Origin: Stentor roeselii
Taxonomy: Eukaryota; Ciliophora; Heterotrichea; Heterotrichida; Stentoridae
Reading direction: 5' to 3'
Length of the DNA: 64,000 bases
NCBI GenBank assembly: GCA_006503475.1
Contig: RSEH01000070.1
Coordinates: forward strand, 109,503 to 173,502
Shown: piece after piece, positions 1 to 8,858 of the stretch
Layout of the letters: each line of letters begins with the position of its first letter
How positions within the stretch are numbered: the stretch's first letter is position 1
The notes under the pieces: model-generated
Seen by the model: only the letters and a program-made list of their open reading frames with translations
What the model was told of the DNA's origin: nothing
The model's database searches: none
Position numbers and translations under genes: made by a program

Positions 1-1272
1 TAATAAAGAAACCCTATAAGCAAGGTAATGATAGAATGCTTGAGGATATTCTTTGATTTTTCCTAAAGCTTCAACTATAATTTTCCAGAGTTCAATCATT
101 TCAAAATTATTTGGACTTGTATTCATGAGCTTGTTATTCAAAATATAATTCACAGCCTTGGAACTAACATTAATAATATCTTTTAAACAGTCAATCAAAA
201 TCTCAATACTAACTTGTTTTGGATCACATTCCTGTAAATTTTCAAAAAGATACTGAATGCTATCATTCACCATCTTTTGCTTGTTTGGGTCCTGTTCTTT
301 TTCGACTTCTTCTGATTTGCTTTCAGATTCATACCGCTCTTGACGATAATTTTGAATTGATTTATTAAGTCTTCCCTGATTATCTCTTAATGCATTCTGA
401 TAAGGATTTGAACTCAATTTATTTAACTTGAAAGGATTGTATGAAATTTCAGGACCTTGTTCAAAAATATTCTCAAAGTCTTGATTTTTTAACCCAATTC
501 CTTGTTTTATGATTTTATTATAAAATTCTCTGAATCTGAAGACTTGTTTCGGTGAAAAGTTTTGTCTATAGCGCAAAAGATTGACAATCACTTTATTAAA
601 ATCAATGTTAATCTCTTTTTCAATACAAAATGTTAAAAATTCCAGAAGTTTATTGAAAACAACAATACTTAAAATGTCACTCCAATTAATTTTTTTTTCA
701 AAGACTATTTGACAGCCTTTTAATAATAAATTCGTCAATCTGAAGTAGTCATCACTTTGAGGACTATATGAAATGGCTTCCAATTCTCTTAAATCTAAGT
801 AGAATAATGAAGATTCCAAAGAAAGTATTTTTTTAAGAGGATATGCGTGGATCGCGACAGTGATTAATTGATCACTTACAATAAATTTCTTATGATATAG
901 GCTAAAAAGAGCTTTGTAGTTTTGGATCAGTTCATTTTTGTAATGTTGAACTTCATCTAGAATCTCAAAAAGGATTTGACTTGAATGATTCATTTCAGTG
1001 ATTTTAAGTGCTTGAGATACCTTGTCTCTTTCATTTGTTATTGGTACTGTTTTTAGCAAATACTTTAGAATCTTTAATAGAAAAATTGCCCTGTATGATG
1101 AGTCGAGATCCCTGTTTTCGCTGAGACTTTTGATGAAATTTGGAGAGATTTTGTTGATTTTCTCGAGACTTCCTATTATGATCCCAAGGCTGATTTCATT
1201 GTAATCTGAAGTATTTAGTTCAAAGTCAGTCAGGTCTTCATTTAGTAAGAACGTGTCAATGAAATGAAGCAT
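1..1272 (-). CDS. Unknown protein, paralogue of the next gene (3' end outside window)
   Basis: The minus-strand frame is open from an ATG at 1272 to the window edge, 424 codons with no stop, so the C-terminus is missing. The N-terminus matches the neighbouring minus-strand protein (1379-2740): both start with a short M-x-x-(I/V)-D-(S/T)-F segment, followed at about residue 24 by a D-Y-x-E-I-x-x-G-I-I-I-G-x-L-x-K-I motif. The rest is helical and Leu/Ile-rich, with a polar, Gln/Arg/Glu-rich disordered segment near residues 290-340 in the place where the paralogue has its RG/Y-rich segment. I recognise no named domain. The pair looks like a tandem duplication of a lineage-specific helical-repeat protein. 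No intron is needed to keep the frame. Function is unknown. Confidence 0.75.
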   Translation of the reverse strand, partial: MLHFIDTFLLNEDLTDFELNTSDYNEISLGIIIGSLEKINKISPNFIKSLSENRDLDSSYRAIFLLKILKYLLKTVPITNERDKVSQALKITEMNHSSQILFEILDEVQHYKNELIQNYKALFSLYHKKFIVSDQLITVAIHAYPLKKILSLESSLFYLDLRELEAISYSPQSDDYFRLTNLLLKGCQIVFEKKINWSDILSIVVFNKLLEFLTFCIEKEINIDFNKVIVNLLRYRQNFSPKQVFRFREFYNKIIKQGIGLKNQDFENIFEQGPEISYNPFKLNKLSSNPYQNALRDNQGRLNKSIQNYRQERYESESKSEEVEKEQDPNKQKMVNDSIQYLFENLQECDPKQVSIEILIDCLKDIINVSSKAVNYILNNKLMNTSPNNFEMIELWKIIVEALGKIKEYPQAFYHYLAYRVSLL

Positions 1273-1378
1273 TTCAAGTATTATATTTATTAATCACTAG
1301 TTAATTAAATAGAGTTGGCTATTGAAATACTTAATTTTATCTGTTATTACTAATTACTCTATCCATTTAAAGTGTTTT

Positions 1379-2740
1379 CTAGTAATAATTTTGATTTTTC
1401 CTTATATAGCTCAGGTTATATTCAAGATGATCAAGATATTCTCTGTTAAAAATATCGATTTCCCTCAAAGCATTACAAACACTTGACCAAAGAATAATAC
1501 TTTGAGTGGAATAATGCCTTTCATAATAAGATAATGATTCTAAAAATTCGTAAACAATAAACTGATCTTTTTCTACAAACGGAAACAAAAGATCACGTAA
1601 AACTGAAATATCAATATTTTCTCGAAATTTGTCCCTGATTCCAACAATGACATCTCTCAGTCCATTTTTAATATTTTCTTTTACTTGAAATTCCCTCCGA
1701 TCACTAGATCTATAGTGTTGTCTACCCCGACCTCGTCTATTAAAAGAATTTTGTCTATAGTTTCTTTTGTCATTATTTTGATACTGTCTAAACTCATACT
1801 GTCGTTCTCTTCCTTCACCTATTTCATGTTGAGAGTAGTCAAGTTCCGCTTCATAGCATCCTTCTCTTTGATACCCTTGGTTCCAATCATATTCTTCAGA
1901 CTGGTAACTCTTCTGTTCGAAGTTTTTCCTCGGTCTTTCCTCATTTCCTTCATTTCTAAACTGAAACTTAACCGAGTAGTTAATTTCAAGATTTCTCAGC
2001 ACTTCTTTAATTTTACTCGACTGGTTCATAGTGAAATGTCTGGAATAGCAGTCTAAAATCTTCTGAACATCAGAATACTCAAAATATTCCTTATTTCTAA
2101 CTAAAAAACCTAAATATTCATAAAACTGTCGATAAGCTACAATACTTATAAGTTCCTTAGGTGTTAAGTTCATGTCAGAAATCACTGAAAACGCAGTTTG
2201 AATCAAATTCAGGTTTCGACTTGGTTCATCAAAATTTCCGTTCAAAATATACTCAAGTTCCTGAGGTTCATATATAAAAATATTATTCTTTAATCCCATA
2301 ATTTCAATCAAAGGATAGGCACTGATGATAACCTTTAAAATATTCGTATTTCCCAAGAACTTGTTTACAATTAAATCAAAAGCAGAGCAAAAATTCGAAG
2401 AAATATATTTTAAAAGTTGTCCAAACTCAGAAAAACTTGCTAAAAAATCAGTAGCTTCATCAAATTCATCTATTATAAAATTCTCAACATTTCTTTCCTT
2501 TTCACCAGATAAAGTTACTTTCTTTTCAATAATATTAAAAACTTTTCCAATTAGAATAATTTTAATATCTCTTCCAGCATCTTCATTATTTCTGAGATTT
2601 CTTAAAAAGTTCTGAGAAAATTCTGTGATTTTGTCAAGATTTCCAATAATTATTCCAAAAGCGATTTCTGAATAGTCAGCATCATCAAGTACGAAGCCTT
2701 CGAATGACTCTTGTGCGATAAAGGAATCAACAAGGCTCAT
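1379..2740 (-). CDS. Unknown helical protein with an RG/Tyr-rich disordered segment
   Basis: The frame is open to 2779, but the ATG at 2740 is preferred because it gives M-S-L-V-D-S-F, which aligns with the start of the paralogue at 1-1272. The protein is 453 residues. Residues 10-270 are helical and share the D-Y-x-E-I-x-x-G-I-I-I-G-x-L-x-K-I motif with the paralogue. Residues of roughly 275-365 are low complexity, rich in Arg, Gly, Gln, Tyr and Glu, and include an RRGRGR stretch typical of RNA-binding disordered regions. A helical tail of about 90 residues follows. It is divergent from the OXR1-like gene, with 58 bp between the start codons. A role in RNA binding is only an inference from composition; no domain is recognised. 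Confidence 0.75.
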   Translation of the reverse strand: MSLVDSFIAQESFEGFVLDDADYSEIAFGIIIGNLDKITEFSQNFLRNLRNNEDAGRDIKIILIGKVFNIIEKKVTLSGEKERNVENFIIDEFDEATDFLASFSEFGQLLKYISSNFCSAFDLIVNKFLGNTNILKVIISAYPLIEIMGLKNNIFIYEPQELEYILNGNFDEPSRNLNLIQTAFSVISDMNLTPKELISIVAYRQFYEYLGFLVRNKEYFEYSDVQKILDCYSRHFTMNQSSKIKEVLRNLEINYSVKFQFRNEGNEERPRKNFEQKSYQSEEYDWNQGYQREGCYEAELDYSQHEIGEGRERQYEFRQYQNNDKRNYRQNSFNRRGRGRQHYRSSDRREFQVKENIKNGLRDVIVGIRDKFRENIDISVLRDLLFPFVEKDQFIVYEFLESLSYYERHYSTQSIILWSSVCNALREIDIFNREYLDHLEYNLSYIRKNQNYY

Positions 2741-2798
2741 ATTAAATAATATCCGAACAAAATTTATCCTAATTCTCAAAAGTTCCTATTTTTTTATA

Positions 2799-4025
2799 AT
2801 GTCTGAGTACATCGTGAAAGACAACGACTCACTGATCGGAATATCTTTAAAGTGCAATATAAACCTTTACTCCCTTCTCCGAATGAACAGCTTAAGTGAA
2901 GATTCTCTGATTTTTCCCGGAATGAAACTAAAACTCGCGCCATCTGCTGTAGAAGAGAAAAAAAAAGACTACATCTTACAACAAACTGCTACTTTTTGCA
3001 CAGTTGAAGGTCAAATCGAAGGAAGTTTGACACTTTTTAAGAACCACCTTAAGTTTCTCCCTTCTTCTTTGAATAACCAGTCAACTTTAAGGTTTTCAAA
3101 CGAGTCTTTAAAAGTGAATCCAGAGGACTTTCAAGTGACTTTGAATTATTTAGACATATTTGACGTACAGCTGCTTGATAATCAAGGATATCGTTCACGT
3201 GAACATGTTTACATCGTGCAGATCCTCATTCGCTCTACAGGCAAAGAGCCTCGAAGTGAAAGAGCCTTAGCCCGAGTGTACTTCAAGGTACTTTCCATTC
3301 AGGTATCAAGTAAAATCTGCGACGTCAACAAGAAAAACCAAGAAGCTCTTGACAAGTCTCATGAAATAATTGACAAACTAGCAGAACTCATTCTTAACAC
3401 CCAGGAAGTCTCTGAAAACGCAACAAAAGTCCCTTTTCCTGAGTACCTCGAACACCCTGCAATAGAACAAGAAACACCTTTACAAGTTTCCAACTCGCAA
3501 ATACTTGAAATTCATTCTGAAATCTTGAACACTCAAGAAACAAGTCAAATTTATGAACTACTTCCAGATGTGCTTAAGTTCTCATCATGTAAAATCATGT
3601 ATTCTAGTCAACAACATGGATTTTCACTTAGAACTCTTTTCAATCGATGTGAAGAGTCAGGACCTTTCATTATCCTCGTTGTTGATGCAGATCGTTACAA
3701 GTTTGGAGCTTTTATTCCAATGTCTTTGAAGTGTTGCAACGAGTTTTATGGAGATGGGACTGTTTTTGTGTTTACCTTTAAGGAGAAGGAGAAAATTAGG
3801 GTGTTTCGGTCTAAGTGGACGAGTGAAAAACTGGTATCGACGTATTATGAAGGGATTATTGTTGGAAAAGGGTGAGGAGTATTTAGGAATAACCCGGCTT
3901 TTTGTATTGAGGCGGATTTACTTGCAGGGTTTAGCAAGGAAAGCTTGAGTTTCAGGAATCAGGTTCTGAGTAAAAATGAAAATTTCACTGTTTTGAACAT
4001 AGAAATTTGGGGATTTTTTAATTAA
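2799..4025 (+). CDS. OXR1/NCOA7-like protein (LysM, GRAM-like, TLDc)
   Basis: The CDS is join(2799..3871, 3887..4025), 403 residues. The intron GTGAGGAGTATTTAG (15 nt) interrupts the last domain; unspliced, the frame hits TGA at once. Residues 4-47 are a LysM domain (YIVKDNDSL start, N-x-L and PG-x-x-L end). Residues of about 63-170 look like the GRAM/PH-like domain of OXR1 proteins (T-F-C-x-V-x-G-x-x-x-G-S-L start). Residues of about 245-403 are a TLDc domain that ends in the family hallmark LNIEIWGFF once the intron is removed. LysM-GRAM-TLDc is the classical OXR1 order. Metazoan OXR1/NCOA7 proteins protect from oxidative stress and bind V-ATPase; the same role here is inferred. The stop lies 6 bp before the small Tim start. 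Confidence 0.88.
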
Positions 4026-4031
4026 TATAAT

Positions 4032-4256
4032 ATGAGTGGAAAAGTTGAAGATGAAGTACAGAAGATGGTTCATAAGGAGATTAAGAAGTAAGAGATATGA
4101 AGTATTGATAGGATTTGCAATAAAATGTGTAGACTTTTGAATAATAGTGAAAGTTTGAATCATGCTGAAGAGAACTGCTTGGATCGATGTGTGATGAAGT
4201 TTTATCACTCTAGGAATTTGATGAATCGAATGACACAAGAAGGGTTATTAAAATAA
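4032..4256 (+). CDS. Small Tim chaperone (Tim8/9/10/13 family)
   Basis: The CDS is join(4032..4087, 4103..4256), 69 residues. It is split by the 15-nt intron GTAAGAGATATGAAG, so no single long frame exists. The spliced protein has the twin CX3C motif of small Tims: Cys24-NKM-Cys28 and Cys44-LDR-Cys48, with 15 residues between. The CLDRC box in the second motif is typical. These proteins form hexamers in the mitochondrial intermembrane space that escort hydrophobic precursors to the TIM22 and SAM complexes; the Cys pairs make disulfides through Mia40. Which of Tim8, 9, 10 or 13 it matches cannot be decided by eye. The start lies 6 bp after the OXR1-like stop. Confidence 0.87.
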
Positions 4257-4483
4257 GGGGTTATTTTGAATGTTTCATGAATCTTAATCATTTCCCTGAC
4301 TTCAAATCAAAACTCTTTTCTATAGATTTCTTATAAATCGTGTAGTTGGAAAAAAATTATTTATATCATCACTCTTTTAGCTAGACTTCCCATTAATTGT
4401 CTGAAATTGAAAAAAACAATTAATATAAATCATTTTCAATCCCTCAAAGTTCTTCAATACTCTTCAATTCAAAATAATAATTT

Positions 4484-5542
4484 ATGGGTATTCATTGTTC
4501 ATGCATAAAATACTGCTCCTTGAATCCAGACCAGCCAGATCAAAACGAATTCTGCGAAAAATCCAGTTTAGCCCCAACACCTCGACCCCCAACAAACGTT
4601 TTAAACTTCGATTCAAAAATCGGAGAAATTCTATTTTTACAGAGATTTATTCGTTCTTACATCGTTTTACGTAAAATGAGAGAGCAGTCAACACACAGGT
4701 CCTACGGAACTGAAAACCATTCAATTAGCACCCGCGCTGCTTTCCAAGAAACTAAACCAAAGATGAAGTTCATTGAAATCAAGTTCAATTCAAGTCGAGG
4801 TGATTCAATTCTTTCAGCTTTAAACTCTGAAAGAGAAACAAGCAAAATAACAATTTTCGATCGCAAAGGGGAGTATTCAGGTGATGTTAATGAAGAAGGA
4901 CTTTTTCATGGATTTGGGATTTTTAAGTACAAAGATGGATCGGCTTATGAAGGGAATTGGGTTAATGGAAAAGCATCTGGATGGGGAAGGCTGGTTAATT
5001 CTGATCTTAGTGGATATGAAGGGGACTGGGTTGATGACAAAGCGACCGGTAAAGGCAAATACATCTTCAAAGATGGATCAGTTTACGAGGGTTCCTGGAA
5101 AAACGACAGAAAGCACGGTTTCGGAGTAGAAACCTGTCCAAAAGGTTCAAAATTCGAAGGATTCTACAAAAACGGATCAAAAACCGGTAAAGGCAATTTC
5201 TCATGGATCGACGGTGCATCCTACTCCGGAAGTTTTAAACAAGGAAAATTCGATGGACCTGGAAAATACGAGTGGCCCGACGGCAGCTACTACGACGGCG
5301 AATGGAAAAAAGGCCTGAAACACGGCTCCGGGGTCTTCGTGTGGCCTGATGAAAGGCATTACCAAGGCGCATTCAAAAAAGGACATCGCCACGGATTCGG
5401 AATTTTCACCTGGCCTGACGGGCGGAAGTTTGAAGGCTTTTGGAAAAACAACAAGCAGCATGGCGAAGGAACTTTTACATCAAATGATGGAAAAATCACA
5501 GCAGGTTTCTGGAACAGTGGAAAGTTAATTAACCAAGTGTAA
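4484..5542 (+). CDS. MORN-repeat protein with probable N-myristoylation site
   Basis: A protein of 352 residues. The N-terminus M-G-I-H-C-S-C is a plausible myristoylation plus palmitoylation signal. Residues of about 48-65 resemble a degenerate IQ calmodulin-binding helix (LQRFIRSYIVLRKMRE). From about residue 125 there are nine MORN repeats of the form (Y/F)-x-G-x-(W/F)-x-x-G-x-x-x-G-x-G, ending in a partial tenth. MORN arrays bind membrane lipids or scaffold complexes; in ciliates they occur in cortical, basal body and axonemal proteins. No kinase domain follows, so it is not a PIP5K. Attachment to the membrane or cortex is inferred from the lipidation motif. It is 7 bp upstream of the phosphofructokinase. 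Confidence 0.88.
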   Translation: MGIHCSCIKYCSLNPDQPDQNEFCEKSSLAPTPRPPTNVLNFDSKIGEILFLQRFIRSYIVLRKMREQSTHRSYGTENHSISTRAAFQETKPKMKFIEIKFNSSRGDSILSALNSERETSKITIFDRKGEYSGDVNEEGLFHGFGIFKYKDGSAYEGNWVNGKASGWGRLVNSDLSGYEGDWVDDKATGKGKYIFKDGSVYEGSWKNDRKHGFGVETCPKGSKFEGFYKNGSKTGKGNFSWIDGASYSGSFKQGKFDGPGKYEWPDGSYYDGEWKKGLKHGSGVFVWPDERHYQGAFKKGHRHGFGIFTWPDGRKFEGFWKNNKQHGEGTFTSNDGKITAGFWNSGKLINQV

Positions 5543-5549
5543 TTAATTA

Positions 5550-7037
5550 ATGAAACCAGGGAAAATTCTTCGAAATTTCACATCAAAAAGCTCAAAATTC
5601 TCTCAAATCCTGAAACCCTTTCCATTCACCTCAAAAAACACCTTAACCCGTTTTTTTTCTACTCAAACTGACAGGTTTCTCCCTCCTCCGCTTCAAAAGC
5701 ACCCAGAAGGAAAGACCTTTGAAAGTCCTCTTCTAGGAGAAGGTCTAAAGCAAGACATATCAAACGGTCAAGGTTTCATGCCAAGTTCTCAGTTATCCAC
5801 AAGTCCCGAGTACTTCAACGCGAGTTCATCCTTTTCCACAGATTTTCTAAAGTCCGGTTCCGTTCATTTCGTGAAATCTTGTCCACCCAGGGTGTTAGCG
5901 ATGGACCCATCATCAGTAAAAGCGGCGATTGTGACTTGTGGAGGTTTATGTCCAGGTCTAAACGTAGTGATTCGAGAACTGGTGATGTCTCTTTACTACA
6001 ACTATGGAACAACGCAGATCTTCGGGATTTTAAACGGGTATAAAGGCTTTTACACTGAAAATAGCATCGTTTCGCTTAACCCGCAAAAGGTTTCTGAGAT
6101 CCATACCAAGGGAGGAACTATTCTCAAGTCCTCAAGGGGCGGGTGGGACTTGGACCGCATCGCCGGTACCATCGATTTGCATGGGTTTAACCAGATTTTT
6201 ATCATTGGAGGAGATGGCACTCATCGTGGCGTCACTCTTTTAGTCAATGAAATGAAAAAAAGAGGAAAATTTGTTGCTGTTGTCGGAATTCCGAAGACTA
6301 TTGATAATGATATTCCGATTATTGATAAAAGCTTTGGATTTGATACTGCTGTTGAAGAAGCTCAGAGAGCTATTGAGTCGGCTAATGTTGAAGCTACTTC
6401 TGTTGATAATGGAGTTGGACTTGTCAAGTTAATGGGAAGGAATAGTGGGTTTATTGCCTTACATGCGGCCCTTGCTAGTAGAAATGTGAATTTGTGCTTG
6501 ATTCCTGAAGCGCAGTATGAACTTTTAGGGAAATTTGGGGTTTATAGCTATGTCATTAGTCGGCTTAAGGTTAAGGGACATGCTGTTGTTGTCTTGGCGG
6601 AAGGCGCAGCATCAGGTTGTAAAGATGAGCACCTGACCACCTCCGGAAAAGACGCTTCGGGAAACTCGACTCTATTCGACATAGCGAATCACTTCAAAGA
6701 AGGTTTATCCCGTACAGCTAAATCAATCGGCGTTGATTTCACATTAAAATACTTAGACCCGACCTACATGATCCGTTCACTTCCAGCAAACAGTTCAGAC
6801 CGAGTACTATGCACAACTCTAGCTCAAAGTGCAGTTCACGGTGCATTCACAGGCTTCACCGGTTTTTCAGTCGGAACAGTTTCAGGCCAAGCAGTGTACA
6901 TCCCAGTGTCCCTGCTTACTTCGATTTGCGAAGGAAAATCAGCGATTCCAGGTCAAAGAAAAGTGGACACCGAACGAGACTTGAACTGGTGGCGACTGAT
7001 GGCTTCCACTGGTCAACCTAGTTTTAGAAGTTCTTAA
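5550..7037 (+). CDS. 6-phosphofructokinase, ATP-type, plant-like group
   Basis: A protein of 495 residues. It has the PFK glycine-rich start (GGLCPGLN, about 131-138), the nucleotide motif GGDGT (220-224), the catalytic PKTIDND motif (248-254), and KLMGR with PE further on. Gly in GGDGT, rather than the Asp of PPi-dependent enzymes (GGDD), predicts ATP as phosphoryl donor. The long insert and the SFGFDTAVEEAQRAI block match plant-like group III enzymes. The reaction is fructose 6-phosphate to fructose 1,6-bisphosphate in glycolysis. The first 40 residues are rich in Lys, Arg, Ser and Phe with no acid and end in RFFSTQ, which looks like a mitochondrial presequence; residues 40-110 are poorly conserved. 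Codon choice moves from G/T-rich to A/C-rich near 6600. Confidence 0.93.
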   Translation: MKPGKILRNFTSKSSKFSQILKPFPFTSKNTLTRFFSTQTDRFLPPPLQKHPEGKTFESPLLGEGLKQDISNGQGFMPSSQLSTSPEYFNASSSFSTDFLKSGSVHFVKSCPPRVLAMDPSSVKAAIVTCGGLCPGLNVVIRELVMSLYYNYGTTQIFGILNGYKGFYTENSIVSLNPQKVSEIHTKGGTILKSSRGGWDLDRIAGTIDLHGFNQIFIIGGDGTHRGVTLLVNEMKKRGKFVAVVGIPKTIDNDIPIIDKSFGFDTAVEEAQRAIESANVEATSVDNGVGLVKLMGRNSGFIALHAALASRNVNLCLIPEAQYELLGKFGVYSYVISRLKVKGHAVVVLAEGAASGCKDEHLTTSGKDASGNSTLFDIANHFKEGLSRTAKSIGVDFTLKYLDPTYMIRSLPANSSDRVLCTTLAQSAVHGAFTGFTGFSVGTVSGQAVYIPVSLLTSICEGKSAIPGQRKVDTERDLNWWRLMASTGQPSFRSS

Positions 7038-7042
7038 TAAAA

Positions 7043-7672
7043 ATGAAAGCTGAAAGAATCACCACACTCAAAGCTGACGATTTGAAAAATGTAGAAAAAA
7101 GCAAGTTTGAGAGATTTTTATCGGAGTATAGTGAAATCGCTTTTATTTATACTGCGGTTCCTGCTTTTTTACTTATGATGGTTGGACAGATCACTGGGAT
7201 TTTACTGTTTGTTCATAGAGATGAGTATTATAACTGTAAGAACACGGATGATATGTTGATGGGATTTTTAATTGGACAGATGATTTTTTACTATTCTTTT
7301 ACTATTATTTATGCGAATCTTCTCTTTCAGCTAGTTCCTTATTTATATAGCTTGACTGCTTCTTTTATTTCTGTAAGCAGCTACTTTCTAGCTAATACTG
7401 CTTGGAGCTTGTGGGGAATCGATGTCCTTGTAGAGACTGGATGTGATGAATCGGTTTATGCTGGAATTGCAAGTTTTACTATCGCCTTTTCATTGATGAT
7501 TGATCTTGTTTTAGCTGTTTCTTTTGTTGTCTTGGTTGTTTTAAAGAGAAGGAGTCAACCGGCTCAGCAGGAAAAAGAGGAAAATAAGATAAAAGAGCAG
7601 AAATCAGCACCGGGAGAAAAAGAAGTTCATGATAATTCTGGCTGGAATGAAGAAAATTTGGATGATTTTTAA
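7043..7672 (+). CDS. Four-helix membrane protein, unknown
   Basis: A protein of 209 residues. Four hydrophobic segments are visible at about residues 32-56, 72-97, 100-120 and 142-168, followed by a charged Lys/Glu/Gln-rich cytosolic tail of about 40 residues. Two Cys, in the loop after helix 1 (YYNCKN) and before helix 4 (TGCDE), could form a luminal disulfide. The layout resembles tetraspan proteins, but the CCG motif of true tetraspanins is absent. The start is 5 bp after the phosphofructokinase stop and the stop is 12 bp from the tRNA. No family is recognised. Confidence 0.75.
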   Translation: MKAERITTLKADDLKNVEKSKFERFLSEYSEIAFIYTAVPAFLLMMVGQITGILLFVHRDEYYNCKNTDDMLMGFLIGQMIFYYSFTIIYANLLFQLVPYLYSLTASFISVSSYFLANTAWSLWGIDVLVETGCDESVYAGIASFTIAFSLMIDLVLAVSFVVLVVLKRRSQPAQQEKEENKIKEQKSAPGEKEVHDNSGWNEENLDDF

Positions 7673-7680
7673 GTATTTTA

Positions 7681-7684
7681 AAAA
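7681..7684 (-). terminator. RNA polymerase III terminator of tRNA-Leu
   Basis: Read on the minus strand, the tRNA 3' end is followed at once by TTTT, the usual Pol III stop. It lies in the 12 bp between the tRNA and the stop codon of the neighbouring plus-strand gene. Confidence 0.65.
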
Positions 7685-7689
7685 TGGCT

Positions 7690-7720
<31 letters not shown>

Positions 7721-7764
7721 ATAGCGCCTTAAGCTACCGCCTTAGACCGCTCGGCCAAACAACC
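7685..7764 (-). tRNA. trnL-AAG: tRNA-Leu (anticodon AAG)
   Basis: The minus strand folds as a class II tRNA of 80 nt. The acceptor stem GGTTGTT pairs with AGCAGCC (two G-U pairs), with discriminator A and no encoded CCA. The D arm contains the A box TGGCCGAGCGG. The anticodon stem GTAGC/GCTAT encloses a loop with anticodon AAG, reading CUU (and CUC by inosine). A long variable arm of the leucine type is present, and the T arm GTGGGTTCAAATCCCAC carries the B box. No intron is seen. It lies between two protein genes without a spacer of its own. Confidence 0.95.
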
Positions 7765-8338
7765 TGAATGGTTTTTAGCCGAGGTTTTTGCTTTAAGAGT
7801 TTAGGATTTTTTGGGTGGATTGATTTATCGGGGTTAATTTAGGACTTTTTGAGGTGAATGGGTTTTAGGTAAGTTTGGGTTTTAGGTTATTGATGAGTGA
7901 TGATTTAGAGGTTTTGGTGGTGGTTGGAAGTTGGATTATGTTGTTTTAGGATATTGCAGTGATATTGAATATCTTTAAATTAACTTTAAATACTATTATT
8001 AAACTTTATCACCATAAACTTAAAATCTCTTGACGTCACACAATCAGTAAAATAATTATTTAAATCCTATCCTCAATTCCCTTCAACTATTAAAATTTAA
8101 TCAAACCATCCAAACATCAAAATATAAATCTTGTCCCAAATTCCAATCTAAATTTATTCCTTACTAAAATTTCCATTTTAAACCATGGCCTTGATTCCCC
8201 ATCCAAAACTCTAAAAATCTCAACAATTCATCCTAAAAAAATCATATTTCTATTCAGTCTTCTTCCTTCAACCAAAAAAGACCTATTTCCTAAATTTTGT
8301 AAGATTCGCGAGATTTATATTTCCTCGGGTTGATATAA
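7765..8338. other. Intergenic region with an abrupt strand-composition switch
   Basis: There is no supported gene. The plus strand is G/T-rich from about 7790 to 7945, then turns A/C-rich from about 7980 to 8335. This fits a general pattern in the window: the flank downstream of a plus gene is G/T-rich and the flank upstream of a plus gene is A/C-rich. The last bases, TTGATATAA directly before ATG at 8339, are the start-proximal TATA-like motif seen at many genes here. Confidence 0.5.
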
Positions 8339-8605
8339 ATGGCTATTAGAAATACAGACACTAGTGAATGCAAAAATAACTTTGGAACATTCTCTTCAGA
8401 TTCGAAAAGTATTTTAACGATTGACATCCTGCTTGAAAATAAGAGAAGCACATGCTCATCTGAAGATCAGGACGATACTCCCATCACTAATAACTTTGAT
8501 TCGAGGTCCATGGTCACTATTTCGTCTTGGCATTCAAGAAGTATGAAAAGGAAGATTGAACACTTTCCAATTGAAGATAAAAAGTGTGAATGTGTGATTT
8601 ATTGA
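8339..8605 (+). CDS. Small Ser-rich protein, unknown
   Basis: An 88-residue frame with Ser and Thr at about one residue in four, and no hydrophobic segment. The start is backed by the window-wide context ATATAAATG. The C-terminus reads K-K-C-E-C-V-I-Y: Cys is at position -4, followed by two aliphatic residues, which is the CaaX layout, although Tyr is an unusual last residue. A second Cys and two Lys precede it, as in prenylated and palmitoylated tails. No family is recognised. The gene stands alone between the tRNA and a convergent coiled-coil gene. It could be a regulatory phosphoprotein, but nothing in the sequence proves expression. Confidence 0.5.
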   Translation: MAIRNTDTSECKNNFGTFSSDSKSILTIDILLENKRSTCSSEDQDDTPITNNFDSRSMVTISSWHSRSMKRKIEHFPIEDKKCECVIY

Positions 8606-8858
8606 AACAAAGATATAGTAAACCTTTTTATTTAAAGTAACCAAACGCTTTTAAATTTTATCTTTTGTTGGATGGTTTATTAAATATCGCATTAAAATTT
8701 GAATTTTTTACTGAATCAGTAAATAACTCCCATTTGAGTCATTTAAGAGTGATTAAGGTATTTTTTTATTTCAACCTGCAAACGTTTCAATCATAATTCA
8801 AAAACAATTTAACACTTAAAAACTTAACCTCACTCTCTCCTACCTAATCATTCACTTA

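Noticed and set aside
4392-4424. Short inverted repeat ATTAATTG / CAATTAAT before the MORN gene
   Set aside because: Eight-base arms of A/T-rich DNA are expected by chance in this composition.
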